From: CAZEPJ01 sp964514105
Lineage (GTDB): Bacteria; Desulfobacterota; Desulfocorpusculales; Desulfocorpusculum
Direction of reading: 5' to 3'
NCBI GenBank assembly: GCA_964514105.1
Contig: CAZEPJ010000020.1
Coordinates: 1-61,161 of the forward strand
DNA length: 61,161 nt
Shown here: piece by piece, positions 24,097-32,700 of the stretch
Layout: the number at the start of each line of letters is the position of its first letter
How positions within the stretch are numbered: position 1 is the first letter of the stretch
The notes under the pieces: model-generated
The model's database searches: none
What the model was told of the DNA's origin: nothing
What the model saw: only the letters and a program-made list of their open reading frames with translations
Translations under genes and position numbers: made by a program

Positions 24097-25662
24097 TCAT
24101 GGGCCCTGGGAGGTGGCCCCCCGACTCCTGGCATGGGTCTCCGTCGGTGTCAACCTGGGCAGAATGATGCGGAAAGTGGACCCCTTGCCGGGGGTGGACT
24201 GGAAATCGATCCGCCCGCCGTGCTCCTTCACCATCTTCTGGGTCAGCATGAGGCCCAGGCCTGTCCCCTGGGAGCCCTTGGTGCTGAAAAACGACGTGAA
24301 GATCCTCTGGCGCGTCTCGGCATCCATGCCGCAGCCGTTGTCCGTCACGGCGAAACAGAGCTCCCCCTTGCCGGTCTCATGCAGGGCCACGGTCACCCTG
24401 CCCGGCGACACGGGGGCGAAGGGCTCGGAGCAGGCGTCGATGGCATTGCCCACCAGGTTGGTGAGGCACCGGTGCACCCATCTCCGATCCAGGTACCATT
24501 CCGATGACAGCGGTGCGCGCTCCTCCCGGATCTCCACCCCGAAACGCCTTGCCCCCTCGCCCATGAGATGAAGCACATCCGCCAGGATCTCCCCCGGGTC
24601 ACACCACCCCAGCTCCGGCTCCCGCTCCTTGGCATAGCTCAGCAGATCCAGGACCAGCTCGCGGATCCGGGCCACGTTCCTTCGAAGCATGTCCCATCCC
24701 TGCTTGACCAGGTCGTCTCGGGACAGCTCCAACCCCTTCTCCAGCACAAAAGATCCTCCCGTCAGGCCGCCCAGGATGTTCTTCACCGCGTGGGCCATGC
24801 CGGCCACGGTCTCCCCCATGGCCGCCATGCGTTCCCGTTGGATCAATCTCTCCTCCAGAAGCCGCAGCTCCCGGAGATCCTCCACGGACCAGACGCTCCC
24901 CACGGTCCGCCCGTCCTGACGAAGGGCCTTGCCCGACAGGCGCACGGGAACGGTCCCGCCCCCCTTGCACCGCAGCGACGCCTCGCGACGGAGGATCGCC
25001 CGCCCTCCCGGGGCGGTTGAACTCTCATCCAGAAAGCGCTGCATCCGCCGGGCGATCCCCCGGGGAAAGATGTCCAAGAGGGTCTTTCCGGCCAGTACCT
25101 CCTCCTGGGAATAGCCGGACAACCTCTGGGCGCTCTCGTTGAAGATGACGATCCGGCTGGAAGCGTCCGTGGCGATGATGCCGTCGATGGAGCTCCGGAT
25201 GAGATTGGACTGGAACGCGTTGACTCGCTGGAGCTCCTCCGTGGCTTCCTTCACCTTGCGCTCCAGGGTCTGGGTGTGCTCCTCCAGCTGCCGCCGCAGG
25301 GCGATGCGCTCGAAGGCCCTCTCCACCGCCAGGAGGATGGCGTCGTTGCTGATGGGCTTGTTGATGAAGTCGGAGGCCCGGAGTTTGAGGGCTTCGATGG
25401 CCAAGGACATCTCCCCGTGCCCCGTGATCACGATGACCTCCACGGCATCGTCCCCGGCCTTGACGGTCCGCAGCAACTCGATGCCGTCCACCCCAGGCAT
25501 GCGGATATCCGTGACCACCACGGCAGGGCGCTCCCGCTCGACCAGGTCCAGCCCCTCCCGCCCGTCCGCGGCGCAAAGCACCGTGTAGCCGCTCTGGGAC
25601 AGAATGATCTGGAGGACCTTGCGAATCCCCTCCTCGTCGTCGATGATCAGGATCTTGTCCAA
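24097..25662 (-). CDS. Receiver-PAS-histidine kinase hybrid
   Basis: This protein is 521 residues from a UUG at 25662 (MDKILIIDDEEGIRKVL), with CAGGGGGCCGGG upstream. It has an N-terminal receiver (about 1-120, VVVTDIRMPGVDG), a coiled linker, a PAS domain (about 155-270, SIDGIIATDASSRIVIFN), a kinase dimerisation helix and a HATPase. The phosphorylatable His is in GMAHAVKNILGGL, an AHxxKN variant shared with the kinase at 27742. The ATPase has DNGCGM and GTGLGL. No membrane segment is present, so it senses a cytoplasmic signal. A receiver at the N-terminus suggests control by another kinase of the same cluster. Confidence 0.88.
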   Translation of the reverse strand: MDKILIIDDEEGIRKVLQIILSQSGYTVLCAADGREGLDLVERERPAVVVTDIRMPGVDGIELLRTVKAGDDAVEVIVITGHGEMSLAIEALKLRASDFINKPISNDAILLAVERAFERIALRRQLEEHTQTLERKVKEATEELQRVNAFQSNLIRSSIDGIIATDASSRIVIFNESAQRLSGYSQEEVLAGKTLLDIFPRGIARRMQRFLDESSTAPGGRAILRREASLRCKGGGTVPVRLSGKALRQDGRTVGSVWSVEDLRELRLLEERLIQRERMAAMGETVAGMAHAVKNILGGLTGGSFVLEKGLELSRDDLVKQGWDMLRRNVARIRELVLDLLSYAKEREPELGWCDPGEILADVLHLMGEGARRFGVEIREERAPLSSEWYLDRRWVHRCLTNLVGNAIDACSEPFAPVSPGRVTVALHETGKGELCFAVTDNGCGMDAETRQRIFTSFFSTKGSQGTGLGLMLTQKMVKEHGGRIDFQSTPGKGSTFRIILPRLTPTETHARSRGATSQGP

Positions 25663-25706
25663 CCCGGCCCCCTGCGGACCTGCCCGCCCCCCCCCTCGGG
25701 GCCGCT

Positions 25707-27248
25707 TCAGGATGCCTCTTGCGTGCGCGCGGGAAAGGATAGGGTGAAGGTGGTCCCCTGTCCCACGACGCTCTCCACCTGGATCCTCCCCCCGTAGTCC
25801 CTCACGATGCCGTAGCTGATGGAGAGGCCGAGCCCCGTCCCCTTGCCCACTTCCTTGGTCGTGAAGAAGGGATCGAAGATCCTGGGCAGGATGGCCTCGG
25901 GGATGCCGCATCCCGTATCCCCAAAGGCGACCGTCACGTGGCCTCCTTCCAACCTGGAGCGGACGTGAAGTCCCATCTCCCCGAGCTGGCCGTCCGCCGC
26001 TGCTTGCCTCGCCTCGATGGCGTCCCGGGCATTGAGGACGAGGTTGATGAAGACCTGCTCGATCCGGTTCTTGTCCGCCATGATGGGAGGCAGCGGTTCG
26101 TCCAGATGGAGATGGGCCTTGATGCCCCGTCCCTCCAGCTGGCGCCCGACCATCATGAACACCTCCCGGATGCACAGGTTGACGTCCACCTCGGTGCGGG
26201 TCAGGTCGCTCCTGCGGCCGAACTCCCGCAGGTGCTGGATGATACAGCTCGCCCGGTCCACATGGCGATCGATCTCGTCGGCCAGCGACTTCAGGACATC
26301 CGCCGGGACAGCCACCGTGGACGGTCCCGGGGAGGCCTCGGCGGGGTGCTTCTCGATGACCTTCTTGGCCAGAAAGCTGAGGAAGCTGGAGGCGCTCTTG
26401 ATCACCGAGAGGGGCTGGTTGAGTTCGTGGGCGACCCCTGCGGACATCTCCCCCAGGGTGGCCAGTTTGGAGGCCTGGGCAAGCTGCTCCTCGGTCTTTA
26501 AGCGATCCGTGATGTCCGTGACGGTGACGATGGCCAGGCCATCGGTGCCGTTGGGCGGATAGGAGATGCGCATGTCGGCGACCATGACCGCCCCGTCCTT
26601 GCGCCGCTGGTGCACCTTGGAGACCTCCCGCTGCCGGTGCCGCAGGCCCCGCTGGATGCGTTGTTGATCCTCCGGCGGCGCCAGGTCCAGGACCCTCATG
26701 CCCAGGAGCTCCGCCCGGCCGTACCCGTAATCTCCCAGGGACGTGTCGTTGGCGTCCAGGATGTCCAGGGTGTCGGTCCCCACCAGGAAGATGGAGTTGG
26801 GCTGGTTGTTGAACAAGATTCGATACTTGTCCTCGGTCGTCTTGAGTTCGGCCTCCAACCGTCTCAGGCCCGTCACGTCCAGGGACATCTCGATGGCCGC
26901 CACCACGTGGTGCCCGGCGTCGAAGACCGGCGAGGTGGTCACGAGGATGGTCGCCTCCTGACCGCCCTGCTTGATCACCGTCTCCTCCGAGCTGTGCGGG
27001 TTCCCGTCCTGGAACGTCTTCTCCACGCTGCAGCCCGGGCAGACCCGGTCGCGGCCCTTGTACACCTCGAAGCAGTACTGCCCGATCCGATCCCCGAACT
27101 CGGCCACGAAATTCCGGTTGACCTGGATGATGCGGAATTCCCGGTCCTGCACCGACACGAGGCAGGGCATGGAATCGAACAGGGTGTGATACACCTCCAG
27201 GTCCGTGCCCCCACGGAAACGCCGCCGCTGCGAAGATGACCCGGCCAT
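25707..27248 (-). CDS. Cytoplasmic PAS-PAS histidine kinase with Cys motif
   Basis: This 513-residue kinase has two PAS domains. The first (about 18-130) contains CFEVYKGRDRVCPGC with a following VEKTFQDG, three cysteines that could hold a metal or Fe-S/haem centre. The second spans about 140-255 and is ordinary. The HisKA box is LGEMSAGVAHELNQPL, then come an N-box (NLVLNARDAI), DTGCGIP and GTGLGLSISYGIV. No transmembrane helix is present. The AUG at 27248 has only a weak GGGG upstream. It lies 9 bases after the response-regulator gene at 27258 and is probably its partner. Confidence 0.88.
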   Translation of the reverse strand: MAGSSSQRRRFRGGTDLEVYHTLFDSMPCLVSVQDREFRIIQVNRNFVAEFGDRIGQYCFEVYKGRDRVCPGCSVEKTFQDGNPHSSEETVIKQGGQEATILVTTSPVFDAGHHVVAAIEMSLDVTGLRRLEAELKTTEDKYRILFNNQPNSIFLVGTDTLDILDANDTSLGDYGYGRAELLGMRVLDLAPPEDQQRIQRGLRHRQREVSKVHQRRKDGAVMVADMRISYPPNGTDGLAIVTVTDITDRLKTEEQLAQASKLATLGEMSAGVAHELNQPLSVIKSASSFLSFLAKKVIEKHPAEASPGPSTVAVPADVLKSLADEIDRHVDRASCIIQHLREFGRRSDLTRTEVDVNLCIREVFMMVGRQLEGRGIKAHLHLDEPLPPIMADKNRIEQVFINLVLNARDAIEARQAAADGQLGEMGLHVRSRLEGGHVTVAFGDTGCGIPEAILPRIFDPFFTTKEVGKGTGLGLSISYGIVRDYGGRIQVESVVGQGTTFTLSFPARTQEAS

Positions 27249-27257
27249 GGACCCCGT

Positions 27258-27692
27258 TCAGGGGGAGAGCAGCCCCCGGACCCTCTCCAGGAGGGCGTCC
27301 AAATTGATCGGTTTCTCCAGATACGCATCGGGATTGAAAAAGCCCCGATCCGTCTCCAACGAATAGGTGATGCCCAACTGGTCGCCCATGCCCGACATGC
27401 CGATGACGGGGATGTGCCGCAGGGCGGGATCCTCTTTCACCTGCGCGCAGACGTGAAAACCCGAGTACGGCTTCTCCAGCATCACGTCGAGAAGGATGAT
27501 ATCCGGCCGCTCCCGGCGAATCAATTCCAGGCCCTCCGCCGCCCCCGAGGCGCACATCCCCTGGAACCCGTGGTCCTCCAGAAAAGTCCGCAGGGCCAGC
27601 CGCAGGGCCGCGCTGTCATCGATGATCAGGATCCTAGCGGCCTTCTGTCCCCGCCCGCCCATCCCCGGAGGGCGTGCCATCGATCTGTCCAT
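27258..27692 (-). CDS. Single-domain response regulator
   Basis: This 144-residue receiver has ILIIDDSAALRLAL, the acceptor Asp in IILLDVML and the Lys in YLEKPINLD. A long insertion (about 20 residues) follows MSGMGDQLG, as in the other two single-domain receivers of this unit. Of three in-frame AUGs I chose 27692 because ACGGGAGGCGC lies just upstream. There is no output domain. It is sandwiched between two kinase genes with short gaps. Confidence 0.82.
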   Translation of the reverse strand: MDRSMARPPGMGGRGQKAARILIIDDSAALRLALRTFLEDHGFQGMCASGAAEGLELIRRERPDIILLDVMLEKPYSGFHVCAQVKEDPALRHIPVIGMSGMGDQLGITYSLETDRGFFNPDAYLEKPINLDALLERVRGLLSP

Positions 27693-27741
27693 GCGCCTCC
27701 CGTTCATGGCCGCGGGCCGTCTCCCCCGGGCCCTCGTTCCC

Positions 27742-29316
27742 TCACAGGCCTCCCATGCCCCCCTGCGCCGGGCGCCTCGCCGGATCTGTCCCGAGGGGGG
27801 CTTCCTGCAACGGGGCCCTGGGCAGTCGTACGCGAAAGCGCGTCAGGCCGTCGGTGGAGGGGGCCAGCGCGACGGTCCCGCCATGCTCCTCGACGATCTT
27901 TCTGGTCACCACGAGACCCAGTCCCGTGCCCCGACTCCCCTTGGTGGAGACCACCTCCTGGAAGAGCCTTTCCCGGACGGAGGGCGGTATGCCGGGCCCA
28001 TTGTCCTCCACTTCGAACATGACCCCGTCGCCGCCGGGGCGGCGCACGCGGATCCGGATGCGCAGGTCGTCCTTGTCCCCCTGGGCCAGGCAGGCATCCA
28101 TGGCATTGGCCACCAGGTTGGACAGGACCGTGTGGATCCCCCTGGGATCGAGATGAACCGGCGTGTCCTCGCCGTCCTCCAGATCCAGGATCAGGTCGAT
28201 CCCCAGGTCCCGCGCCTTCTTCTCGAACAGCGTCCAGACCTTCCTGGCCAGATCCGCGGGCAGGGCCTGCTCATATTCCGGGCTTCGCCCCTTGGCGATG
28301 AGAAGGATGTCTTTGACGAACTGGCCCACCAGCTCCACGCCCTCCTTGACCATCTCCCAACCCCTGCGGGCCAGGTCCGGGTCACCCCGTCGCAGGCCGG
28401 ACTGGACCACGTACGCCCCCCCCTCCAGGCCGTTGAGGATGTTCTTGATGGCGTGGGCCGTGACGGCCACGGCCTGTCCCAGCGTGGCCAACTCGCGCTG
28501 CAGCCGCTTGACCTCCGCGATGTTGGTGGACATCTCCATGACGGCGAAGGTCTGACCGGACAGATCGCGAATGGGCGCGGTGTACACGATCATGTCCGCC
28601 ACCTCGCCGTCGGCCGTTCGGACGGCCTCCTCGCTGCAGTGAATCTCGCCGTCCTCGAAGGTCTTCTCCACGGGGCAGACGTCGCACTTGGCCTCCCGGC
28701 CCTTGTACACCTCGTAGCACTTGCGCCCCAGGGCGCGCCCGAAGTCCTTCTCGAAGAAGCGGTTGGCCCGAATGACGTTGAAGTCCCTGTCCTGGATGGA
28801 GATGTAGCAAGGGACGCCATGGAAGAGGGCCTTGTACTCCTGCTGGCTCAGCTCGAGCTGGCGCTGGTGGCGCTTGAAGGCCGTGACGTCGCAGGAGAGC
28901 TTCACCACGCCAACGATCCGTCCCCGGGAATCCACCACGGGCACCACGTGGGCCACCGCATACACAGTCTCGCCGTGGACGGTCTGAATGCTCTCTTCCC
29001 ACGAAGCCGGCCGGCCGTCGGCCAGGGTTCGGGACGCCGGGCAGTCGGGGCAGACCGTTTCCCGACCCTTGTACGCATTGTAACAGGGCTTCCCCGCGGC
29101 CTCTCCGAAGTCCCTCCGGAAGGCCTCGTTGGACTGGACGATGCGATACGCCCGGTCCAGGACCGTCACGTACGCGGGCAGGAGGTTCAACAGATCCAGC
29201 GGGTCCAATTCCGCCGGGGCGTCGAGCCGCCCTCCGCCCGGCCGCCCCGATGGGATGTCCCCCGGGGCGGGGGAACGGGATGGCCTTCGTTTGAAGGGAA
29301 GATCTGCCCAGCGCAT
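27742..29316 (-). CDS. Cytoplasmic PAS-PAS histidine kinase with two Cys motifs
   Basis: This 524-residue kinase has tandem PAS domains. Each carries the same cysteine-rich loop: CYNAYKGRETVCPDCP in the first (about residue 78) and CYEVYKGREAKCDVCPVEKT in the second (about residue 201). The kinase core has an AHAIKNILNGLEGG His box, NAMDAC, DNGPGIP and GTGLGLVVT. It is soluble. The AHxxKN box groups it with the hybrid kinase at 24097. Repeated Cx(11)CxxC loops in PAS domains suggest sensing of redox state through a bound cofactor; the cofactor is not predictable. Confidence 0.88.
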   Translation of the reverse strand: MRWADLPFKRRPSRSPAPGDIPSGRPGGGRLDAPAELDPLDLLNLLPAYVTVLDRAYRIVQSNEAFRRDFGEAAGKPCYNAYKGRETVCPDCPASRTLADGRPASWEESIQTVHGETVYAVAHVVPVVDSRGRIVGVVKLSCDVTAFKRHQRQLELSQQEYKALFHGVPCYISIQDRDFNVIRANRFFEKDFGRALGRKCYEVYKGREAKCDVCPVEKTFEDGEIHCSEEAVRTADGEVADMIVYTAPIRDLSGQTFAVMEMSTNIAEVKRLQRELATLGQAVAVTAHAIKNILNGLEGGAYVVQSGLRRGDPDLARRGWEMVKEGVELVGQFVKDILLIAKGRSPEYEQALPADLARKVWTLFEKKARDLGIDLILDLEDGEDTPVHLDPRGIHTVLSNLVANAMDACLAQGDKDDLRIRIRVRRPGGDGVMFEVEDNGPGIPPSVRERLFQEVVSTKGSRGTGLGLVVTRKIVEEHGGTVALAPSTDGLTRFRVRLPRAPLQEAPLGTDPARRPAQGGMGGL

Positions 29317-29334
29317 GGACCCCCGGTCCTTTCC

Positions 29335-29745
29335 TCAACCGGCCGACGCAGCCGCCCCTCCCAGGGCCCCGGATACGGCGGAGAGCAGGGCCCCGGCGTC
29401 CACGGGCTTCTCGATGAAGGCATAGGGGCCGGGGATGGACCGCTCGTAGATGAACTTCTTGAAGTCGATCATGGGGTGCTGACCCGCGGTGAAGCCGGTC
29501 ACCATGATCACCGGGATGGCTCGCAGCGCCTCGTTTCTCTTGAGATCCTTGTACAGCCGGATCCCCGTCTTGTCGGGCATGAGGAGGTCCAGGGTGATGA
29601 GGTCGGGCCCCTCTGCCAGGGCCTTGGCGAATCCTTCATCGGCGTTCATGCTGCTGGTGGTCTCGTAGCCATGATCCTGGAGCAGGGTGCTCAGATAGGT
29701 GATCATGGAGGCCTCGTCGTCGATGATGAGGATCTTCTTAGACAT
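29335..29745 (-). CDS. Single-domain response regulator
   Basis: This 136-residue receiver starts MSKKILIIDDEASMITYL, with the acceptor Asp in LITLDLLMPDKTG and the Lys in FIEKPVDAGAL. After VTGFTAGQHPM it has the enlarged beta4-beta5 stretch shared with the receivers at 23023 and 27258. The AUG follows GGGAGGAAAGG. It lies between the CCG Fe-S gene and the Cys-PAS kinase gene of the first sigma-54 unit. Confidence 0.87.
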   Translation of the reverse strand: MSKKILIIDDEASMITYLSTLLQDHGYETTSSMNADEGFAKALAEGPDLITLDLLMPDKTGIRLYKDLKRNEALRAIPVIMVTGFTAGQHPMIDFKKFIYERSIPGPYAFIEKPVDAGALLSAVSGALGGAAASAG

Positions 29746-29832
29746 GTCCTTTCCTCCCGCGCCGGATCCGCACCCGGGACGGCCCCACCGCGGGGCACCG
29801 GGGGGCGGATGCATCCCACAGATGGGTTCTCG

Positions 29833-31212
29833 TCAATCCATGATGAGGGCGTCGCCCACCAGCTCGCAGAGCAGCTTGACCTCACACCCCAGCTTGTAGT
29901 GGCGATTGATCTCGGCCAACTGGTCCACGCAGTTGTGGCAGGACGTGGCGATGATCTTGGCCCCGGTTGCGGCGATCTCATCCGCCTTGACCTTGGCCGC
30001 CTCCATGCGCCGTTTGGCGAACTCGGTCATGGTCAGGGCCCCGCCCCCTCCTCCGCAGCAGTAAGAGAACTGCCGGTTGTGCTTGAGCTCGACGAAGTCC
30101 TGCACGGCGGCCCTGAGCACCATGCGGGGCTCCTCCAGGATCCCGCCGCTCTTGGCGGCGTTGCAAGGGTCGTGGTAGGTGACCCGATGGGGGTTCTTGG
30201 AGGGGTCGAGGCGGATGCGCCCCTCCTGGATGTACTGGGCCAGGAGCTCCTGGAACCCCAGAACCTTGAAGCCGGGCTGGCGTCCGATCCAGTTGGCCGC
30301 CTCCCATCGAATGGAGCGATACCCGTGGCCGCACTCCGCCGCCAGGAGGTACTCGCAACCCAACCGTTCCACGTCGTCGGCTTGCCACTGGGCCACCTTC
30401 TTGGCGTTGGCCCCGTCTCCGATGAACAGGCAGTAGTTGGTGGCATCCCAGTACTTGCTCGATATGGTCCAGCTCTCTCGGGCCGCATGCAGGATCTTGG
30501 CCGTGGCCTGGATGGTCAGGGGGTAGTACTTGGGCTCGCGCGGGTTCATGGTGAGGAAGTACTTGGCGCCCTTCCGGTTGATGGGGATCCGGGCGTTGGG
30601 GTCCTCCAGCTCGGCCTGGAGTTCCTCCTCGATCCACTGGAGGGTCTCGATGAGTTCCTCCTCGCTGATGCCCATGTTGTTTCCGGTCTCGAGGTGGATG
30701 TCGATGGTGGCCTTGAGCCCCTCGGGCAGGCGGTTCATGGCCGCCATCATGTACCGCGCCGTGGACATGATGGCCGCGTAGTCCACCCCCATGGGGCAGT
30801 TGAACGAACAGCGGCGGCACACGGTGCATGCCCCGAAGATCAGGTCGTACATCTTCTCGGCCAGCTCCGGCGTCAGGTCCTTGCCGCCGACCCAACCGGG
30901 CAGGACCCTGCCGAGCCAGTCGTATCGCTTCTTGTAGACCTTCCGGAGCAGGTCGGCCTTGTGGGCGGGGGCGAACTCCGGGTTTCCGGTGGATGCGTAA
31001 TAGTGGCAGGCCTCGGTGCACAGTCCGCAATGGACGCAGGCAGCCAGGGACGACGTGAGAAGGCGATTCATTCGCTTGTCCAGGATGTCCAGCATCTTGG
31101 GGACGTCCTGGGGGGTGAATGCCTCCTTGGGTTTGCGCTCCGACTCCTTATCGGGGGCCGGGGTCGCCGCGGGGGATGCCTTCACCTCGGTCGCAACGAC
31201 GTTTTCTGCCAT
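29833..31212 (-). CDS. CCG-domain Fe-S oxidoreductase (HdrD/DsrK/HmcF-like), first copy
   Basis: This 459-residue protein has ferredoxin-type clusters CVHCGLCTEAC (about residue 59) and CTVCRRCSFNCPMG (about residue 128). A C-terminal CCG domain follows: DPCNAA, YCCGGGGG and TSCHNC. The first 35 residues are low-complexity, rich in Ala, Pro and Lys. AGGAGG precedes the AUG at 31212, 25 bases after the cytochrome-b-like partner. It should be the cytoplasmic face of a membrane complex exchanging electrons between the quinone pool and a disulfide or Fe-S partner. It is paralogous to 19679-21136 along its whole length. Confidence 0.88.
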   Translation of the reverse strand: MAENVVATEVKASPAATPAPDKESERKPKEAFTPQDVPKMLDILDKRMNRLLTSSLAACVHCGLCTEACHYYASTGNPEFAPAHKADLLRKVYKKRYDWLGRVLPGWVGGKDLTPELAEKMYDLIFGACTVCRRCSFNCPMGVDYAAIMSTARYMMAAMNRLPEGLKATIDIHLETGNNMGISEEELIETLQWIEEELQAELEDPNARIPINRKGAKYFLTMNPREPKYYPLTIQATAKILHAARESWTISSKYWDATNYCLFIGDGANAKKVAQWQADDVERLGCEYLLAAECGHGYRSIRWEAANWIGRQPGFKVLGFQELLAQYIQEGRIRLDPSKNPHRVTYHDPCNAAKSGGILEEPRMVLRAAVQDFVELKHNRQFSYCCGGGGGALTMTEFAKRRMEAAKVKADEIAATGAKIIATSCHNCVDQLAEINRHYKLGCEVKLLCELVGDALIMD

Positions 31213-31237
31213 GGCCGTTTCCTCCTTGAGCGGTTCA

Positions 31238-31897
31238 TCAATCGGTCGATCTGACGGTCTTGTTCAGGACCCCGCGTCCCCCGAAGTTGACGCCGTAGTA
31301 CCAGCGGGCAAAGGGGTACGTGATGTAGTGGGAGATCTTGCTGAAAGGGACATAGATCAGAAAGAACGTGGTCATGACGAAGAAGACCCACATGGCCAGG
31401 GCGCCGCCGCTGGTCAGCGCCCAGATCCCCGAGAGGAAGAAAAGGTCCAGGATGACGACGGCGAAGTAATCGTCCATGGAACTGATGATCCGCATCTCGG
31501 GGACCGTCATCCGCCGGATGAACCGCCGCAGTCCAATGAGGAAGGCCAGGACCATGAAGAAGACCACAACGCCGGAGAACCCATCTCCGGGTGTCATGAG
31601 CCCGAACGGGAGGAGGAACGTGGACAGGATGGTCAGGGCCACGGCCAGATGGAAGACGACGAACTCCAGGTAGAAGAACCAGTGAACGCGGGTGCTCTCC
31701 ATGGCCCAGGGCATGAAGATGTTGCCCAGGGAGACCAGGGCGCCGGCGGCAGGGCTGCCCTTGAGGGGCGCCTTGTCCCGGACATTGGGTTTTCGCATCA
31801 ACCAGACGATCTTGGCCACGTACACGGCCCCCATGAACGCCAGCGCCATGTACTGAACCTCTTCCATCAGGAACCTCAGACCCCCGCCGTACTCCAT
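31238..31897 (-). CDS. Cytochrome-b-like membrane subunit (DsrM/HdrE/NarI-like), first copy
   Basis: This 219-residue protein has about five transmembrane helices. The order is a short N-terminal helix, RVHWFFYLEFVVFHLAVAL, GVVVFFMVLAFLIGL, ALAMWVFFVMTTFFLIYV and a final PFSKISHYITYPFARWYYG. His residues in the second helix and near the end resemble NarI/DsrM haem ligands. The AUG at 31897 has AGAAGGAGG upstream. It is directly followed by the CCG Fe-S gene and parallels the pair at 19679-21888. Haem content is inferred, not seen. Confidence 0.78.
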   Translation of the reverse strand: MEYGGGLRFLMEEVQYMALAFMGAVYVAKIVWLMRKPNVRDKAPLKGSPAAGALVSLGNIFMPWAMESTRVHWFFYLEFVVFHLAVALTILSTFLLPFGLMTPGDGFSGVVVFFMVLAFLIGLRRFIRRMTVPEMRIISSMDDYFAVVILDLFFLSGIWALTSGGALAMWVFFVMTTFFLIYVPFSKISHYITYPFARWYYGVNFGGRGVLNKTVRSTD

Positions 31898-32033
31898 GGT
31901 AGTGCCTCCTTCTGCTTTTTCCGCCCTTGCAGGACGGTTTCCTCCCCGATGGCGATGCGTGCCCGCGGTTCGTGAATCATGGCCCCGGCGGATCGCCCGG
32001 TATGGGACGTGCGACCCCCCTTGTCCATAGGCC

Positions 32034-32645
32034 TCAAGGCCGGCCCTCCAGGTGGGCCAGATAGGCGCGGTCCAACTCCACGTTGGGGTCCTGGAGGATC
32101 TCGTCAACGCGGATGGCCTCCCGCACCAGTTCACGGCATTGGGCAAAACTCCCCAACTTCTCCAGACACATGGCCAGGTTGAGAAGGGTGGTTCGCTTTC
32201 CCTTCAACTCGCCGTGGGCCTCGGCCAGGAGGAGCCCCCGTTGGTAATGTTCCCGGGCCCGGTCCAGGCGCCCCCAAGATTCGTACAGCCTGCCCAGATT
32301 GTTGAGGCTGGCGATGGCGCCCGGAAGAAACTGGGTCGCCTCGGAGATGGCCAGGCTCCTGTGGTAGAACTTCATGGCATGGTCGAACTTGCCCCAGCTC
32401 TGGTACACCATCCCGATGTTGTTGAGGGCCACAGACTCCCAGTCCCGGTAGCGCAACTCCCGGGCCCGGAGCAAACTGAGCCAGAACTGCTCCAGGGAGC
32501 GGTCGAACCGCTGCTCCCTGTGGAACCGAAGCCCCATGCGGTTCATGTGGGAGATGTCCCGGGGCTCCGCGCCCATGGGCCCGGTTGGGGCTTGGGAGGC
32601 GAACGGCCTTGGTAGTTCGGAGATCATGAGCGAGGGTCCCGCCAC
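32034..32645 (-). CDS. TPR protein, first gene of the sigma-54 redox unit
   Basis: This protein of about 203 residues contains three to four tetratricopeptide repeats (about 40-190; LNNIGMVYQSWGKFDHAMKF and LNNLGRLYESWGRLDRAREH are typical). It has no signal peptide, so it is a cytoplasmic scaffold or adaptor. The start is uncertain: a GUG at 32645 or an AUG at 32627, neither with a strong ribosome-binding site. A sigma-54 promoter lies just upstream, and the membrane/Fe-S pair follows after 136 bases. It may bring kinases, receivers or Usp proteins together; this is inference from position. Confidence 0.75.
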   Translation of the reverse strand: MAGPSLMISELPRPFASQAPTGPMGAEPRDISHMNRMGLRFHREQRFDRSLEQFWLSLLRARELRYRDWESVALNNIGMVYQSWGKFDHAMKFYHRSLAISEATQFLPGAIASLNNLGRLYESWGRLDRAREHYQRGLLLAEAHGELKGKRTTLLNLAMCLEKLGSFAQCRELVREAIRVDEILQDPNVELDRAYLAHLEGRP

Positions 32646-32671
32646 GGACGATGCCAGGTACTGGAGCCTCT

Positions 32672-32689
32672 AAGCAACAACTGAGCCAA
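32672..32689 (-). promoter_or_regulatory. Sigma-54 (-24/-12) promoter of the first redox unit
   Basis: Read leftward, TTGGCTCAGTTGTTGCTT has GG (32686-32687) and GC (32674-32675) separated by exactly 10 bases. It agrees with the consensus TTGGCACG-N4-TTGCW at 11 of the 13 specified positions. The start would be near 32662, 17 bases before the GUG at 32645 or 35 before the AUG at 32627. It lies between the enhancer-binding-protein gene and the TPR gene, with candidate activator sites upstream. Confidence 0.8.
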
Positions 32690-32700
32690 TGCCTTCTCTT

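Noticed and set aside
27496..31254. A 1252-codon open frame on the plus strand opposite the kinase cluster
   Set aside because: It is antisense to two kinases, two receivers and the CCG protein, has no recognisable domain and no ribosome-binding site. It is a GC-driven shadow.
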